Shown: positions 48,217 through 60,933, counted from the stretch's first letter. The stretch is DNA of 60,993 bases from Allobrachymonas denitrificans DSM 15123 (GCF_900110225.1 NZ_FOCW01000009.1:1-60993); one strand, 5' to 3'. A program made the numbers and translations. The notes: generated from the sequence alone by a model not told the origin.

Positions 48217-50019
48217 TCAGGCGCTCTTGGCCTCGGCCGCCACCGGGTTGCGCAGGCGGATGTGCAGTTCGCGCAGCTGCTTCTCGTCGACCATGCTGGG
48301 GGCCTGCGTCAGCAGACACTGGGCACGCTGGGTCTTCGGGAAGGCAATCACGTCGCGGATGGATTCGGCGCGCGTCATCAACGTGATCAGGCGGTCCAGA
48401 CCAAAGGCCAGGCCACCATGCGGGGGCGCGCCGTACTGCAGCGCATCCAGCAGGAAGCCGAACTTGACCTGCGCATCTTCCGGCGTGATCTTGAGCGCGC
48501 TGAACACCTTGCTCTGCACTTCGGCGCGGTGGATACGGACGGAGCCGCCACCCAGTTCCCAGCCGTTCAGCACCATGTCGTAGGCCTTGGCCACGCACTT
48601 GGACGGGTCGCTGTCCATGTAGTCCTCGTGACCGTCCTTGGGCGAGGTGAAGGGATGGTGCATGGCATTCCAGCGGTCTTCGTCCTCGTCGTATTCGAAC
48701 ATGGGGAAGTCCACCACCCACAGCGGCGCCCAGCGGTCCTCGAACAGGCCGTTCTTCTTGCCGAACTCGCTGTGGCCCACCTTCAGGCGCAGCGCGCCGA
48801 TGGAGTCGTTCACGATCTTGGCCTTGTCGGCACCGAAGAAGATCAGGTCGCCGTCCTGGGCGCCGGTGCGCTCCAGGATCACGTTCAACGCGGCATCGTG
48901 CAGGTTCTTGACGATCGGGCTCTGCAGGCCTTCGCGGCCCTTGGCCTTCTCGTTGACCTTGATCCAGGCCAGGCCCTTGGCACCGTAGATCTTGACGAAT
49001 TCGGTGTAGCCATCGATCTCGCCACGGCTCATCTGGCCGCCCTGCGGTACGCGCAGCGCCACCACACGGCCACCAGGGGTGGTTGCCGGCGTGGAGAACA
49101 CCTTGAAGTCCACGTCCTTCATCACGTCGGTCAGCTCGGTGAACTGCAGCTTCACGCGCAGGTCCGGCTTGTCGGAACCGTACAGGTGCATGGCATCGGC
49201 GTACTGCATGACCGGGAACTCGCCCAGGTCCACATCCATGGTGTTGCGGAACACCTGCTTGATCATGTCCTGGAACAGCGCGCGGATCTCGTCCTCGCCC
49301 AGGAAGGAGGTTTCGATGTCGATCTGGGTGAATTCGGGTTGACGATCGGCACGCAGGTCTTCGTCGCGGAAGCACTTGGTGATCTGGTAGTAGCGGTCGT
49401 AGCCGGCCACCATCAGCAGCTGCTTGAACAACTGGGGAGACTGCGGCAGCGCGAAGAAGTGGCCGTCGTGCACACGGCTGGGCACCAGGTAGTCACGCGC
49501 GCCTTCGGGCGTGCTCTTGGTCAGCATCGGGGTTTCGATGTCGATGAAGCCGTTGGCATCGAGGAACTTGCGCACTTCCATCGCCACCTTGTAGCGCAGC
49601 ATCAGGTTGCGCTGCATGTAGGGGCGGCGCAGATCCAGCACGCGGTGCGTCAGGCGCGTGGTTTCGGACAGGTTGTCGTCATCCAGCTGGAACGGCGGCG
49701 TGACGGAGGCGTTGAGCACGTTCAGCTCGTGGCACAGCACTTCGATCTTGCCGGTGGTGATGTTGTCGTTGGTGGTGCCTTCGGGGCGCGCACGCACCAG
49801 ACCCTTGATCTGCACGCAGAACTCGTTGCGCAGGTCTTCGGCGACCTTGAACATCTCGGGACGGTCCGGGTCACACACCACCTGCACATAGCCTTCGCGG
49901 TCGCGCAGGTCGACGAAGATCACGCCACCGTGGTCGCGACGGCGGTTGACCCAGCCGCACAGGGTTACAGTCTGGCCCAGCAGGGCTTCGGTCACCTGAC
50001 CACAATAAATCGAACGCAT
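48217..50019 (-). CDS. aspS: Aspartyl-tRNA synthetase
   Basis: The 600-residue class II synthetase has an N-terminal OB-fold anticodon-binding domain ([20 protein letters not shown]), class II motif 2 ([20 protein letters not shown]) and motif 3 ([14 protein letters not shown]) near residue 550, with the bacterial GAD insertion between them. Start at ATG 50019 (MRSIYCGQ). It is part of a run with DUF502 and fmdB, a set conserved in Burkholderiales. Confidence 0.97.
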   Translation of the reverse strand: MRSIYCGQVTEALLGQTVTLCGWVNRRRDHGGVIFVDLRDREGYVQVVCDPDRPEMFKVAEDLRNEFCVQIKGLVRARPEGTTNDNITTGKIEVLCHELNVLNASVTPPFQLDDDNLSETTRLTHRVLDLRRPYMQRNLMLRYKVAMEVRKFLDANGFIDIETPMLTKSTPEGARDYLVPSRVHDGHFFALPQSPQLFKQLLMVAGYDRYYQITKCFRDEDLRADRQPEFTQIDIETSFLGEDEIRALFQDMIKQVFRNTMDVDLGEFPVMQYADAMHLYGSDKPDLRVKLQFTELTDVMKDVDFKVFSTPATTPGGRVVALRVPQGGQMSRGEIDGYTEFVKIYGAKGLAWIKVNEKAKGREGLQSPIVKNLHDAALNVILERTGAQDGDLIFFGADKAKIVNDSIGALRLKVGHSEFGKKNGLFEDRWAPLWVVDFPMFEYDEDEDRWNAMHHPFTSPKDGHEDYMDSDPSKCVAKAYDMVLNGWELGGGSVRIHRAEVQSKVFSALKITPEDAQVKFGFLLDALQYGAPPHGGLAFGLDRLITLMTRAESIRDVIAFPKTQRAQCLLTQAPSMVDEKQLRELHIRLRNPVAAEAKSA

Positions 50020-50073
50020 AGCCATATTTTTCTCGGTCTTTCTCGTTCCGCCGGATGCGGAACCTGCTTGATG

Positions 50074-50814
50074 TTACTCGGTCTTTTCCGGATGTGCGGG
50101 CGGCGCGGCCGGAGCAGCTGCCGGAGCCTGTGCCGCCTGCGGCAGCGGCTTGCCGGCCATCGCCCCCTTGCGCGACAGATTGCCCACATGCTCGGGCGGC
50201 ACCACCACCCCCATGGAAATGATGTACTTGAGGGCTTCGTCCACCGTCATGTCGAGCTCGATCACGTCGTCGCGCGCCATCATGAGGAAGAAGCCGGAGG
50301 TCGGGTTGGGCGTGGTCGGCACATAGACGCTGACATGCGCGCCGGGCAGGTGCCGTGCCACTTCACCACCGGGATGGCCGGTGAGGAAAGCCACCGTCCA
50401 GGAACCATGGCGCGGATACTGTACCAGCAGCGCCTTGGAGAAGGCCTTGCCACTGCCGGAAAACAGCGTGTCGGACACCTGCTTGACGCTGCTGTAGATG
50501 GAGCGCACCACGGGGATGCGCGCCATCAGCGCGTCCCACTGACGAATCCACCACTGGCCGACGATGTTGGCAGCCAGTGTGCCGGTTAGCAGGATCAGCA
50601 GACCCAGCGCCAGCACGCCGATGCCGGGAATCTTCATCACGGCCTGCGCCATGCCGGTCAGGCCCGGCACCACGGCCTCGATCGTGGCCAGGATGCTGAC
50701 GAAAATGCCATCCAGCATGCCAAGCAGCCACATGAGCACCCAGACGGTGATCACCAGCGGCAGCCATACCAGCAGGCCGGCGATGAAGTATTGTTGGAGC
50801 TTGCTCTTGAACAT
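50074..50814 (-). CDS. DUF502 family membrane protein
   Basis: The 246-residue protein has two N-terminal membrane segments (IAGLLVWLPLVITVWVLMWL and IGVLALGLLILLTGTLAANI) and a long cytoplasmic part with VRSIYSSVKQVSDTLF and the family signature HVSVYVPTTPNPTSGFFLMM. An Ala/Pro-rich tail ends it. The family is widespread but of unknown function; related proteins have been described as organelle or envelope proteins. It lies 19 bp after fmdB and 55 bp before aspS. Confidence 0.88.
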   Translation of the reverse strand: MFKSKLQQYFIAGLLVWLPLVITVWVLMWLLGMLDGIFVSILATIEAVVPGLTGMAQAVMKIPGIGVLALGLLILLTGTLAANIVGQWWIRQWDALMARIPVVRSIYSSVKQVSDTLFSGSGKAFSKALLVQYPRHGSWTVAFLTGHPGGEVARHLPGAHVSVYVPTTPNPTSGFFLMMARDDVIELDMTVDEALKYIISMGVVVPPEHVGNLSRKGAMAGKPLPQAAQAPAAAPAAPPAHPEKTE

Positions 50815-50832
50815 ACGTGTGCGGGGAAAGGG

Positions 50833-51105
50833 TCAGTCCTTGCTGGTGCTGGCTGCCGGGCAGGATGCGCAGGCGCTGCTATCGGACGCCTGGCTGGTTG
50901 CCGGAGCGCTGGTGGCGCCCTGGCCGCCGCGGAAATCCGTTGCGTACCAGCCGGAACCCTTGAGCTGGAAGCCGGCCGCCGTCACCTGCTTGCGGTAGCT
51001 GTCGGCTCCGCAGGAGGGGCAAATGCTCAGGGGGGTGTCACTGATTTTCTGCAGGACATCGGCGCTGTGGCCGCAGGCTTCACAACGGTAGGCGTAAATC
51101 GGCAT
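50833..51105 (-). CDS. FmdB-family zinc-ribbon regulatory protein
   Basis: The 90-residue protein has a short zinc ribbon MPIYAYRCEACGH...ICPSCG with two CxxC pairs, and the family-typical FQLKGSGWYATDF. A low-complexity Ser/Ala/Cys tail follows. FmdB-like proteins are putative transcription regulators named after Methylophilus FmdB. It probably starts the fmdB-DUF502-aspS-EEP transcript. Confidence 0.9.
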   Translation of the reverse strand: MPIYAYRCEACGHSADVLQKISDTPLSICPSCGADSYRKQVTAAGFQLKGSGWYATDFRGGQGATSAPATSQASDSSACASCPAASTSKD

Positions 51106-51237
51106 GGCTCTTCAGGAAAGGGACAAACAGGAACACCTGCCGGAATTGGCAGGGCAACCTGTGATTATAAAGTCCGGCCATGACTTGCGCTTGACGATAA
51201 GGCCTGAAGGCCGCATCGCAGCAGCCTCTGCGCCACA

Positions 51238-52710
51238 TCAGGCGATGAGCCGCCCTTCCACTTCCGGCGAGCCTTCGAAGTGCGGCACGCGGCCGCGATC
51301 CGGCGCAATCCACTGCGGCAGCAGCGAGCCCGCCACCATGCCCACCATGGAGGCGAGCAGACCGGCCAGCTGCTGCGGGAACACCTCACCCCAGCCGGGC
51401 ACGAAAATGAACAGCAGCCACACGCCCACACCCAGCAGCACCGAAAAAATACCCCCCTGCGTAGAAGCGCGCTTCCAGTACAGACCCGCCACCAGCGGCA
51501 CGAAAGCCCCCACCAGCGGCACCTGGTAGGCACCGGACACCATCTCGTAGATGGAAGTACCTTCCATCAGGATGGCGTACACCAGCACGATGCCGGCAAA
51601 CACCAGCACGGAAATGCGCATGGCAAACAGCGTGGCCTTGTCGCCCATGTTGCGCACGAAGTGGCGCAGGATGTTCTCGACGAAAGTGGTGGTGGGCGCC
51701 AGCAGCGTGGCGGAGGCGCAGGACTTGATGGCCGACAGCAAGGCGCCGAAGAACACCACCTGCATGACGAACGGCATCTTCTGCATCACCAGCGTGGGCA
51801 GCACCTTCTGCGGATCATCGGCAATCAGCGCGCTGGTCTGCTCGGGCATCACGATCAGCGCCGTGGCCACCAGAAAGATCGGCACGGCAGCAAAGATGAT
51901 GTACATGCTGCCGCCGATCACCGGACCCCAGGTGGCGGCGCGCAGGTCCTTGGCCGACATCACGCGCTGGAACACGTCCTGCTGCGGAATGGAACCCAGC
52001 ATCATGGTGATGGCTGCGGCAAAGAAGAAGATGATGTCGTGCCACTGGGGTTCGGGCCAGAAACGGAACAGGTCCTTGCTGGTGGCCAGATCAAGCACCG
52101 GCTGCACACCACCCGCCATGTCGCTGGCATAGTAGGCCAGCAGCAGCAGGCCCACGATCAGCACGATCATCTGGATGAAGTCCGTCACCGCGACCGACCA
52201 CATGCCGCCGATCAGGGTGTAGATCAGGATGGAGAGCACGCCCAGCACCATGCCCATCTGCACGGACACCGTGCCCTCGCTCAGCAGATTGAACACCACG
52301 CCCAGCGCGGCCACCTGGGCCGACACCCAGCCGAGATAGCTGATCATGATGATGATGGAGCAGAACACCTCGACAAAGGTACCGTAGCGCACACGGTAGT
52401 AGTCGCTGATGGTCAGCAGGTCCATCTTGTACAGACGGCCGGCAATGAACAGGCCCACCAGGATCAGGCAGGTGCCGGCACCGAAGGGATCCTCCACAAT
52501 GCCGCCCAGACCGTCCTGCATGAACTTGGCCGGGATGCCCAGCACCAGCTCCGAGCCGAACCAGGTGGCGAAGGTCAGCGTGATGATCATCGCCAGCGGC
52601 AGGTGGCGGCCGGCTACGGCAAAGTCGGCCGTGTTCTTGACGCGCCGCGCCGCATACAGGCCGATGCCAATGGTGATCAGCAGGTAAACAAGGACCAGGG
52701 TAATCAGCAC
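51238..52710 (-). CDS. Sodium:solute symporter (SSS/SLC5 family)
   Basis: The 490-residue protein has about 13 membrane segments of the LeuT-like SSS fold. The N-terminal region (ADFAVAGRHLPLAMIITLTF and SELVLGIPAKFM) and the signature GSIPQQDVFQRVMSAK with PIFLVATALIVMPEQTS are close to pantothenate/proline-type members. It imports a small organic solute with Na+; the solute is not determined. The start codon is a GTG at 52710. It is followed by ubiB only after 178 bp and is separate from fmdB. Confidence 0.9.
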   Translation of the reverse strand: MLITLVLVYLLITIGIGLYAARRVKNTADFAVAGRHLPLAMIITLTFATWFGSELVLGIPAKFMQDGLGGIVEDPFGAGTCLILVGLFIAGRLYKMDLLTISDYYRVRYGTFVEVFCSIIIMISYLGWVSAQVAALGVVFNLLSEGTVSVQMGMVLGVLSILIYTLIGGMWSVAVTDFIQMIVLIVGLLLLAYYASDMAGGVQPVLDLATSKDLFRFWPEPQWHDIIFFFAAAITMMLGSIPQQDVFQRVMSAKDLRAATWGPVIGGSMYIIFAAVPIFLVATALIVMPEQTSALIADDPQKVLPTLVMQKMPFVMQVVFFGALLSAIKSCASATLLAPTTTFVENILRHFVRNMGDKATLFAMRISVLVFAGIVLVYAILMEGTSIYEMVSGAYQVPLVGAFVPLVAGLYWKRASTQGGIFSVLLGVGVWLLFIFVPGWGEVFPQQLAGLLASMVGMVAGSLLPQWIAPDRGRVPHFEGSPEVEGRLIA

Positions 52711-52888
52711 AGGGGGTGTCTCCGCGAGGCTTCAGCTGTTGCACCATGCAACAAAATCAGCGCATTATCGCGGCAAAGCCCTGCCAACAGCGCCCTCCCC
52801 GGCCTGCACGCGCCGCTGTTACGGCAGCGCATGCGGCAGGTGCGGCACATTTGCCACACTGCGCCCCCCCGGCCGCCTGTGCGCCCAC

Positions 52889-54460
52889 TCAGCCCAGCTG
52901 GATGCGGATGAACACCTGCATGGCCAGCATGCCCAGTGCAAAACCGACAGCACCGTACACCAGACCCTGCAACAGGCGGTTGGTGCGCTTCTGCTCGGCC
53001 AACAGCGCCAGCAGTTCGCGGTTCTGCACCGGCTGGCTTTCGGCGCCCTGTTTGAGGTAGCCATGCAGCAGGCGCGGCAGGTGCGGCAGCATGCGCGCCA
53101 GATGCGGCACTTCGTTCTTCAGCTCGGTCAGGAAGCGCTTGGGGCCCAGCTCGTCCAGCATCCACTTCTCGAGGAAGGGCTTGGCGGTACTCCACAGGTC
53201 GAGGTCGGGATCGAGTTCGCGGCCCAGGCCTTCGATGTTAAGCAGCGTTTTCTGCAGCAGCGTGAGCTGCGGCTGGATCTCCACATTGAAGCGGCGTGAG
53301 GTCTGGAACAGGCGCATCAGCACGATGCCCAGCGACAGCTCCTTGAGCGGACGGTCGAAATACGGTTCGCACACGCCGCGCACGGCGGCTTCCAGCTCGT
53401 CCACGCGGGTGGTCGAAGGTACCCAGCCGCTTTCGATGTGCAGCTCTGCCACGCGCTTGTAGTCGCGTCGGAAGAAGGCGATGAAGTTCTGCGCCAGGTA
53501 TTCCTTGTCGTTCTCGGTCAGCGTGCCGACGATACCGAAATCGAGCAGGATGAACTGGCCAAAGCTGCCCGGCTCCACGCTCACCTGCAGGTTGCCGGGG
53601 TGCATGTCGGCATGGAAATAGCCATCACGGAACACCTGCGTGAAGAAGATGTTGACGCCATCGCGCGCCAGCTTCTTGATGTCTACGCCCAGGGCGCGCA
53701 GCCGGTCGATCTGGTTGATCGGAATGCCGTTCATGCGCTCCATCACCAGCACGTCCTGCGAGACCAGATCCCAGTACATCTCGGGAATGCGCACCAGATC
53801 CAGGCCTTCCATGTTGCGGCGCAGCTGCGCGGCGTTGGACGCCTCGCGCACCAGATCCAGTTCATCGTGCAGGTACTTGTCGAACTCGGCCACGACTTCG
53901 CGCGGCTTGAGGCGGCGCCCGTCCTCGCTCAGTCGTTCGACCCAGCCTGCCATCATGCGCATCAGGCTCAGGTCCTTCTCGATCACGTCGAGCATGCCCG
54001 GGCGCAGTACCTTGACGGCGACGTCCTTCTCGGTGCCCTGGCGCGTGCGTACCTTGGCGAAATGCACCTGCGCAATCGAGGCGCTGGCAACCGGCACCCG
54101 GTCGAACTCCGTGAACAGCGCATCGATCGGCTTGCGGAATGCGCGCTCGATGGTCTCTACCGATACCTCGGCCGGGAACGGCGGCACGCGGTCCTGCAGC
54201 TGGGAGAGTTCGACAGCGACATCGGGCGGCAGCAGGTCGCGCCGGGTGGACAGCACCTGGCCGAACTTGATGAAAATGGGGCCGAGGCTTTCCAGCGCCA
54301 TGCGCAGGCGTGCGCCCCGCGGAGTGTTGTAACGCCGGCCCAGCGAGAGCACGCGCGACAGCATGCGCAGACCGCCATGCGGCGCGGAAGACAGCAACAG
54401 ATCGTCCAGTCCGTAGCGGAAGAACACCCAGACGATGTACGCACCACGGAAGAATTTCAT
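52889..54460 (-). CDS. ubiB: Ubiquinone biosynthesis protein UbiB (atypical kinase-like ATPase)
   Basis: The 523-residue ADCK/UbiB protein has the KxGQ motif [19 protein letters not shown] near residue 70, the Ala-rich loop replacing the kinase G-loop ([14 protein letters not shown]), a catalytic-loop region HADMHPGNL, and two C-terminal membrane segments ([18 protein letters not shown]). It is needed for ubiquinone synthesis, probably by extracting or presenting lipid intermediates. Its ATG overlaps the ubiJ stop by 4 bp. Confidence 0.95.
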   Translation of the reverse strand: MKFFRGAYIVWVFFRYGLDDLLLSSAPHGGLRMLSRVLSLGRRYNTPRGARLRMALESLGPIFIKFGQVLSTRRDLLPPDVAVELSQLQDRVPPFPAEVSVETIERAFRKPIDALFTEFDRVPVASASIAQVHFAKVRTRQGTEKDVAVKVLRPGMLDVIEKDLSLMRMMAGWVERLSEDGRRLKPREVVAEFDKYLHDELDLVREASNAAQLRRNMEGLDLVRIPEMYWDLVSQDVLVMERMNGIPINQIDRLRALGVDIKKLARDGVNIFFTQVFRDGYFHADMHPGNLQVSVEPGSFGQFILLDFGIVGTLTENDKEYLAQNFIAFFRRDYKRVAELHIESGWVPSTTRVDELEAAVRGVCEPYFDRPLKELSLGIVLMRLFQTSRRFNVEIQPQLTLLQKTLLNIEGLGRELDPDLDLWSTAKPFLEKWMLDELGPKRFLTELKNEVPHLARMLPHLPRLLHGYLKQGAESQPVQNRELLALLAEQKRTNRLLQGLVYGAVGFALGMLAMQVFIRIQLG

Positions 54461-55044
54461 GAAGTGTGGCTTTCGCGTTTCTGTTCGTCCCCGGTCTTAC
54501 TGCCCGGCATGGCGGGCGCCACCTTGTCGACCACGCCGCGGGCGGCATTCGCGATGCCGCGCACTGCACGCGCAATGGTATGGGCCGGCACGTCACCAAT
54601 GACGCGGGCCAGGTCTTCCTCGACATCCCAGCGCAGGTGGTCGGCCATCCAGTTGATTTCTGCGGCCAGCTGCACGTCGCCTTCGATGCGCACCGTGGGT
54701 TTGTCGCCCTTCATGGCGGACTGCGCCATGGCCCAGGGGGATTGTTCCTCGACCGTGATGGTCAGGTCGGGAGTCTGCTCGGCCGTTGCAAGGTCGAACA
54801 GGCCGGCCGGAGTAACCTGCAGGCGCATCTCGAACTGGCGCCAGCGCGCCAGCACCACCCGCTCCTTCTGGCGGGCCAGGCGGTTTTGCGCCTCTGCCTC
54901 CTGCATCACCACATGGTTGAGCAGGAGCACCATGCGGCGCTGCCCTTCATGCACCAGCCATTGCGGCGGTGCCAGCTTGCCCATCAGGCCGGACGCGGAT
55001 TCGGCCAGACGGCCCAGAAAAGAAAAGGGAGACTGTGTATCCAT
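54457..55044 (-). CDS. ubiJ: Ubiquinone accessory factor UbiJ (SCP2 domain)
   Basis: The 195-residue protein has an SCP2-like lipid-binding fold ([20 protein letters not shown] through [20 protein letters not shown]) and an Ala-rich C-terminal part. UbiJ acts with UbiK in the cytoplasmic ubiquinone complex and binds polyprenylated intermediates. The start is ATG 55044 ([11 protein letters not shown]). It overlaps ubiB by 4 bp, the usual order ubiE-ubiJ-ubiB. Confidence 0.9.
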   Translation of the reverse strand: MDTQSPFSFLGRLAESASGLMGKLAPPQWLVHEGQRRMVLLLNHVVMQEAEAQNRLARQKERVVLARWRQFEMRLQVTPAGLFDLATAEQTPDLTITVEEQSPWAMAQSAMKGDKPTVRIEGDVQLAAEINWMADHLRWDVEEDLARVIGDVPAHTIARAVRGIANAARGVVDKVAPAMPGSKTGDEQKRESHTS

Positions 55045-55103
55045 AGTCTCCCATTCTCCCCGATTTTCAGGCGCGCACGGCAAGATGCGCGTTGCAATTC
55101 GTA

Positions 55104-56105
55104 TTAGTGCGTGGCCTGCACTCCGGACACCTGCATGGCCTGCACACCCGCCACCAGCCAGCCAGCGCCGCCGGTCTTGGACTTGCTCATGTTCCACACC
55201 TCATGGAAGGGGCTCGGGCCGGCAGATTCGTCTTCCTTGACCATGCCGGAGAACTCCACGCTGGCCAGGTAGTCGGTCGGCGTTTCCTCGATGCCCAGCA
55301 GCTGTGCCTGCAGCATCTCGACTTCGGTCTTGTTCGCCTTGCCGCCTGCCTCTGCCTCGCGCTCGGCCAGCTGCTGGCGGATCTCGCCCAGCATTTCGTC
55401 GGTCATCATGGCGCGCAGGCTGCTCACGTCACCGCGATCCCAGGCATCCTGCAGGGTCACGAAGTTGCGCTTGGCAGCGTCCAGGAAGCCCTGCACGTCG
55501 AAACCGGCGGGAATGCCCCAGTTCTGCGAACCGGACAGGCCGGAACCGATCATGCTGCCGCCAGCGGCCTGCTCGGCCTGGAATGCCACGCCCTGGCTGC
55601 CCTGGCTTTCCCAGGGACGGGCGGAGGCGTCATTGCCCACGTTCTTGGGGTTGTAGCTCTGGGGAGCCGCAGCACCGCCCTGGTAGGCGGGAACCGGGCC
55701 GCGCGCGGCCGGTGCCGACGAGGAGCGACGGACCATGCGGAACAGCATCAGGCCGCCCATCACTAGCAGCAGGATCATCAGCATGTTGGCGAAACCTTCG
55801 CCAAAGCCCAGGGCATTGGCCAGCCATGCCAGGCCCAGACCGGCTGCCAGGCCACCCAGGATGCCGCCCCAGGGCTTGCGCTGCGGCGCAGTCTGTGCAG
55901 GTGCAGTCTGGTTGGCCGTGCGGCCGGGCTGCGTCTGCTGCATGCCGGCGCCCGGTTGACCCGGAGCGGTCGGCGTGGATTGTTGTTGCGTGACGTTGGA
56001 CGATTGACGGCCGAAGGATTTGCCGCCGCCCATGCGCTTGGCTTCGGCATGCAGGCTGGTGACGGACAGGACGACTGCCAACAGGACTGGCATGAGTCTT
56101 CGCAT
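55104..56105 (-). CDS. Tim44-like domain membrane protein
   Basis: The 333-residue protein has a signal peptide (LMPVLLAVVLSVTSLHAEAK), a Gln/Thr/Pro-rich linker, and two membrane segments (ILGGLAAGLGLAWLANALG and MLMILLLVMGGLMLFRMV). A C-terminal Tim44-like domain (about 205-330) follows, with QGFLDAAKRNFVTLQDAWDR and ASVEFSGMVKED. The domain recalls mitochondrial Tim44 and bacterial TimA. It sits between ubiE and ubiJ in the same direction, so a link to the ubiquinone complex is possible but not shown. The chosen start is ATG 56105. Confidence 0.88.
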   Translation of the reverse strand: MRRLMPVLLAVVLSVTSLHAEAKRMGGGKSFGRQSSNVTQQQSTPTAPGQPGAGMQQTQPGRTANQTAPAQTAPQRKPWGGILGGLAAGLGLAWLANALGFGEGFANMLMILLLVMGGLMLFRMVRRSSSAPAARGPVPAYQGGAAAPQSYNPKNVGNDASARPWESQGSQGVAFQAEQAAGGSMIGSGLSGSQNWGIPAGFDVQGFLDAAKRNFVTLQDAWDRGDVSSLRAMMTDEMLGEIRQQLAEREAEAGGKANKTEVEMLQAQLLGIEETPTDYLASVEFSGMVKEDESAGPSPFHEVWNMSKSKTGGAGWLVAGVQAMQVSGVQATH

Positions 56106-56190
56106 GGAATGGCTCCTTTGTGCGGGTTGAAAAAACTGCTTTAGCCCACGTGGGGATGCTTGCGGCAATTGCAATGGCTGCCGCTGCACG

Positions 56191-56922
56191 TCAGCACTTG
56201 ATGCCGACGTGCAGGGCCACCACGCCTGCGGTCAGGTTATGGTAGTCGACATGGCCGAAACCGGCCTGCTTCATCAGGCCCTTGAGTTCTTCCTGGCCCG
56301 GATGCATGCGGATGGACTCTGCCAGGTAGCGGTAGCTGTCGGCATCACCGGCCACCAGCTGGCCCAGACGGGGCAGGATGTTGAAACTGTACCAGTCGTA
56401 AGCCTTTTCCAGCGGCTTGGCGACCTTGGAAAACTCCAGCACCAGCAGCTTGCCGCGCGGCTTGAGCACGCGGTTCATTTCCTTCAGCGCCGCATCCTTG
56501 TGCGTCATGTTGCGCAGGCCGAAGGCCACGCTGACCACATCGAAATGGTTGTCGGGGAACGGCAGCTTCTCGGCATCGCACACCACCGTGGGCAACACCA
56601 GACCCTTGTTCAGCAGGCGGTCACGGCCGGTGCTGAGCATGGCGAAGTTGATGTCGGTATGCACCACCTGGCCGCTGCTGCCCACCTTCTTGGCAAAGGC
56701 CAGCGACAGGTCGCCGGTACCACCGGCGATATCGAGCGCGCGATCACCCTCCTTCAGGTTGGCCACCATGAGGGTATAGGCCTTCCAGGCGCGGTGCAGG
56801 CCGCCCGACATCAGGTCGTTCATGACGTCGTATTTGGAGGCGACGGAATCGAACACGCCGCGCACGCGCGTGGCCTTGTCCTTCTCGTCGACGGTTTCAA
56901 AACCGAAATGGGTCTGGCTCAT
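56191..56922 (-). CDS. ubiE: Bifunctional demethylmenaquinone/ubiquinone methyltransferase
   Basis: The 243-residue SAM-dependent enzyme performs the C-methylation step of ubiquinone synthesis. Motifs are [20 protein letters not shown], the SAM-binding [27 protein letters not shown], and [16 protein letters not shown]. It leads the cluster ubiE-Tim44-like-ubiJ-ubiB, downstream of DUF971. Confidence 0.96.
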   Translation of the reverse strand: MSQTHFGFETVDEKDKATRVRGVFDSVASKYDVMNDLMSGGLHRAWKAYTLMVANLKEGDRALDIAGGTGDLSLAFAKKVGSSGQVVHTDINFAMLSTGRDRLLNKGLVLPTVVCDAEKLPFPDNHFDVVSVAFGLRNMTHKDAALKEMNRVLKPRGKLLVLEFSKVAKPLEKAYDWYSFNILPRLGQLVAGDADSYRYLAESIRMHPGQEELKGLMKQAGFGHVDYHNLTAGVVALHVGIKC

Positions 56923-56982
56923 GGGGGAATCCTTGGCGGAAAAATGGGGCTAAGGGCGATTCTACGCTGCAGGGTGGCAAGC

Positions 56983-57411
56983 TTAGTGGCCGCAGCCCCC
57001 GCTGCCACACCCTTGGGCGGGCTTGAGGGACGGCAATTCCTCGTCACGCGAAGCCCCTGCCGCCTGCAGGCGCTCCTCGTACTCGGCCCACAGGCGCGGT
57101 TGCTCGGTGCCCAGCCAGTAGAGATAGTCCCAGGAAAAGATGCCGCTTTCGTGCCCGTCGCTGAAACGCGGCTGGATCGCGTAGTGCCCCACCGGTGCCA
57201 GATCGACGATGTCGACCAGGCGCTTGCCGGTCTGTAGCACCTCCTGTCCGGCTCCGTGGCCCTTGACTTCGGCCGAGGGGGAATAGACGCGCATCAGCTC
57301 GAACGGCAGCAGGAAGGTCTTGCCATCGGCAAAGGCCACCTCGAGCTGGCGCGAACGGGCGTGGACGGTGATGTTGGTGGGTTGCGGCGTATCGGGGGTC
57401 AGGCCAGCCAT
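56983..57411 (-). CDS. DUF971 (GBBH-like N-terminal domain) protein
   Basis: The 142-residue protein is a small GBBH-like domain: LEVAFADGKTFLLPFELMRV, PSAEVKGHG, HYAIQPRFSDGHESGIFSWD and YLYWLG are all family features. The C-terminal CGSGGCGH could bind a metal. DUF971 genes commonly lie next to ubiE or mrp. Function unknown. It is 60 bp upstream of ubiE and likely co-transcribed. Confidence 0.87.
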   Translation of the reverse strand: MAGLTPDTPQPTNITVHARSRQLEVAFADGKTFLLPFELMRVYSPSAEVKGHGAGQEVLQTGKRLVDIVDLAPVGHYAIQPRFSDGHESGIFSWDYLYWLGTEQPRLWAEYEERLQAAGASRDEELPSLKPAQGCGSGGCGH

Positions 57412-57441
57412 GAAAAGCTCCGGTCAACAGGAAAGACCGCC

Positions 57442-58032
57442 TCAGCGGCGGTCATGCAGGGCATGGGCAATGGTACCGAGATCGACGTATTCGAGTTCGC
57501 TCCCGGCAGGAACCCCGCGCGCGAGTCGGGTCACCTTGAGGCCGCGTGCCTTCAGACGCTCGCTCAGCACATGGGCGGTGGCTTCGCCTTCGGCGGTGAA
57601 ATTGGTGGCGAGGATCACTTCCTGCACCACGCCGTCACCGGCGCGGTCGAGCAGGCGGTCCAGGCCGATATCCTGCGGGCCGATGCCATCGAGCGGGCTG
57701 AGCTTGCCCATCAGCACGAAATACAGGCCGCGAAACGCCTGCGTGCGCTCCAGTGCGGACTGGTCTGCCGGGGTTTCGACCACGCAGAGCTTGCTGCGGT
57801 CGCGGCTGGCATCCTGGCAGGTTTCGCACACCTCGTGCTCGGTGAAGGTGTGGCACAGGCGGCAATGGTGCACGCTGTCGCAGGCATGCTGCAGCGCCTG
57901 CGCCAGTTGGCGTGCCCCGGCGCGGTCATGCTGCAGCAGGTGAAATGCCATGCGCGAGGCCGACTTGACGCCCACCCCCGGCAAGCGCCGCAGTGCCTCG
58001 ACCAGAACCTGAAGCGCATGCGCCTGAGCCAC
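57442..58032 (-). CDS. recR: Recombination mediator RecR
   Basis: The 196-residue protein has a helix-hairpin-helix ([20 protein letters not shown]), a C4 zinc finger ([18 protein letters not shown]), and a Toprim domain with [14 protein letters not shown] and [13 protein letters not shown]. It acts with RecO and RecF to load RecA at gaps. It lies 16 bp after ybaB, in the standard dnaX-ybaB-recR order. Confidence 0.97.
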   Translation of the reverse strand: MAQAHALQVLVEALRRLPGVGVKSASRMAFHLLQHDRAGARQLAQALQHACDSVHHCRLCHTFTEHEVCETCQDASRDRSKLCVVETPADQSALERTQAFRGLYFVLMGKLSPLDGIGPQDIGLDRLLDRAGDGVVQEVILATNFTAEGEATAHVLSERLKARGLKVTRLARGVPAGSELEYVDLGTIAHALHDRR

Positions 58033-58048
58033 TACGGATGCCGCTCTC

Positions 58049-58384
58049 TCAGAACGGGAACTTCATGCCGCCCGGCAGACCCGGCATGCCGGCGGGCATG
58101 ACCTTGGACATCTTCTCCTGGCTGACTTCCTCGGCCTTGCGCACGGCGGCGTTGAAGGCGGCGGCCACCAGGTCTTCCAGCATGTCCTTGTCGTCTTCCA
58201 GCAGGCTGGGGTCGATCTCGATGCGCTTGACATCGTGCTTGCAGGTCATGGTGACCTTGACCAGGCCGGCACCGGATTCGGCCTGCACTTCGACGTTGGC
58301 CAGTTCGTCCTGCGCCTTCTTCAGGTTGTCCTGCATGGCCTGGGCCTGCTTCATCAGGCCGGCGAGTTGTCCCTTGTTGAACAT
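58049..58384 (-). CDS. YbaB/EbfC family nucleoid-associated protein
   Basis: The 111-residue DNA-binding protein starts [18 protein letters not shown] and carries the family motif [20 protein letters not shown] followed by [20 protein letters not shown]. It ends [13 protein letters not shown]. It dimerises and binds curved DNA. It lies 53 bp after dnaX. Confidence 0.95.
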   Translation of the reverse strand: MFNKGQLAGLMKQAQAMQDNLKKAQDELANVEVQAESGAGLVKVTMTCKHDVKRIEIDPSLLEDDKDMLEDLVAAAFNAAVRKAEEVSQEKMSKVMPAGMPGLPGGMKFPF

Positions 58385-58437
58385 GGAATTGCCTTTCAAT
58401 ACGGAATGGTGGGTGGGAGGCTGGCGGCGTCTTCAGC

Positions 58438-60714
<2,277 letters not shown>

Positions 60715-60797
60715 GGCGCTATTCTAAACGCGGCTTCAGGAACGGCTTGGCGGGAAAAATGGGCTGGAGCCCGCTGGACGGTAATTGCAACCCGGGT

Positions 60798-60899
60798 TCA
60801 GATGCCACTCAATTGCGGGTGGGCATCGCCGCCAAAATGCTGCGCCAGATAGGACTCTGCGTGCTCAAGCATGTAGTAGCGGAAGGCTTCCGCCGCTGG
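60798..60899 (-). pseudogene. LysR-type regulator, C-terminal 33 codons; rest removed by IS insertion
   Basis: On the minus strand the frame enters from the IS end and reads PAAEAFRYYMLEHAESYLAQ then HFGGDAHPQLSGI and a stop at 60798. The SPAAEAFRYYMLEHAE-like pattern is typical of the last helix of LysR-type regulators, of the CbbR/CysB-like kind. Everything upstream would lie beyond the IS copy at 60900. The assignment rests on one short segment, so the subfamily is uncertain. Confidence 0.65.
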
Positions 60900-60925
60900 T
60901 GAACCGCCCCGGGTTTCGAGGAGGC
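60900..60925 (+). repeat. Terminal inverted repeat of the right IS3 copy
   Basis: Reading into the element on the plus strand, it matches the left copy's outer repeat at 25 of 26 positions. The flanking host bases are TGG (60897-60899), different from the GTA that flanks the left copy. Confidence 0.85.
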
Positions 60926-60933
60926 TGGTTGGT

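Noticed and set aside
47371-50589. 1072-codon open frame on the plus strand opposite the EEP nuclease, aspS and part of DUF502
   Set aside because: It spans three real minus-strand genes, has biased composition and no recognisable motif; it is a GC-driven shadow frame.
60715-60797. Signal recognition particle RNA (ffs) upstream of dnaX
   Set aside because: The short spacer lacks the conserved GGAAG-GCAGCA type core and is too small for the RNA.
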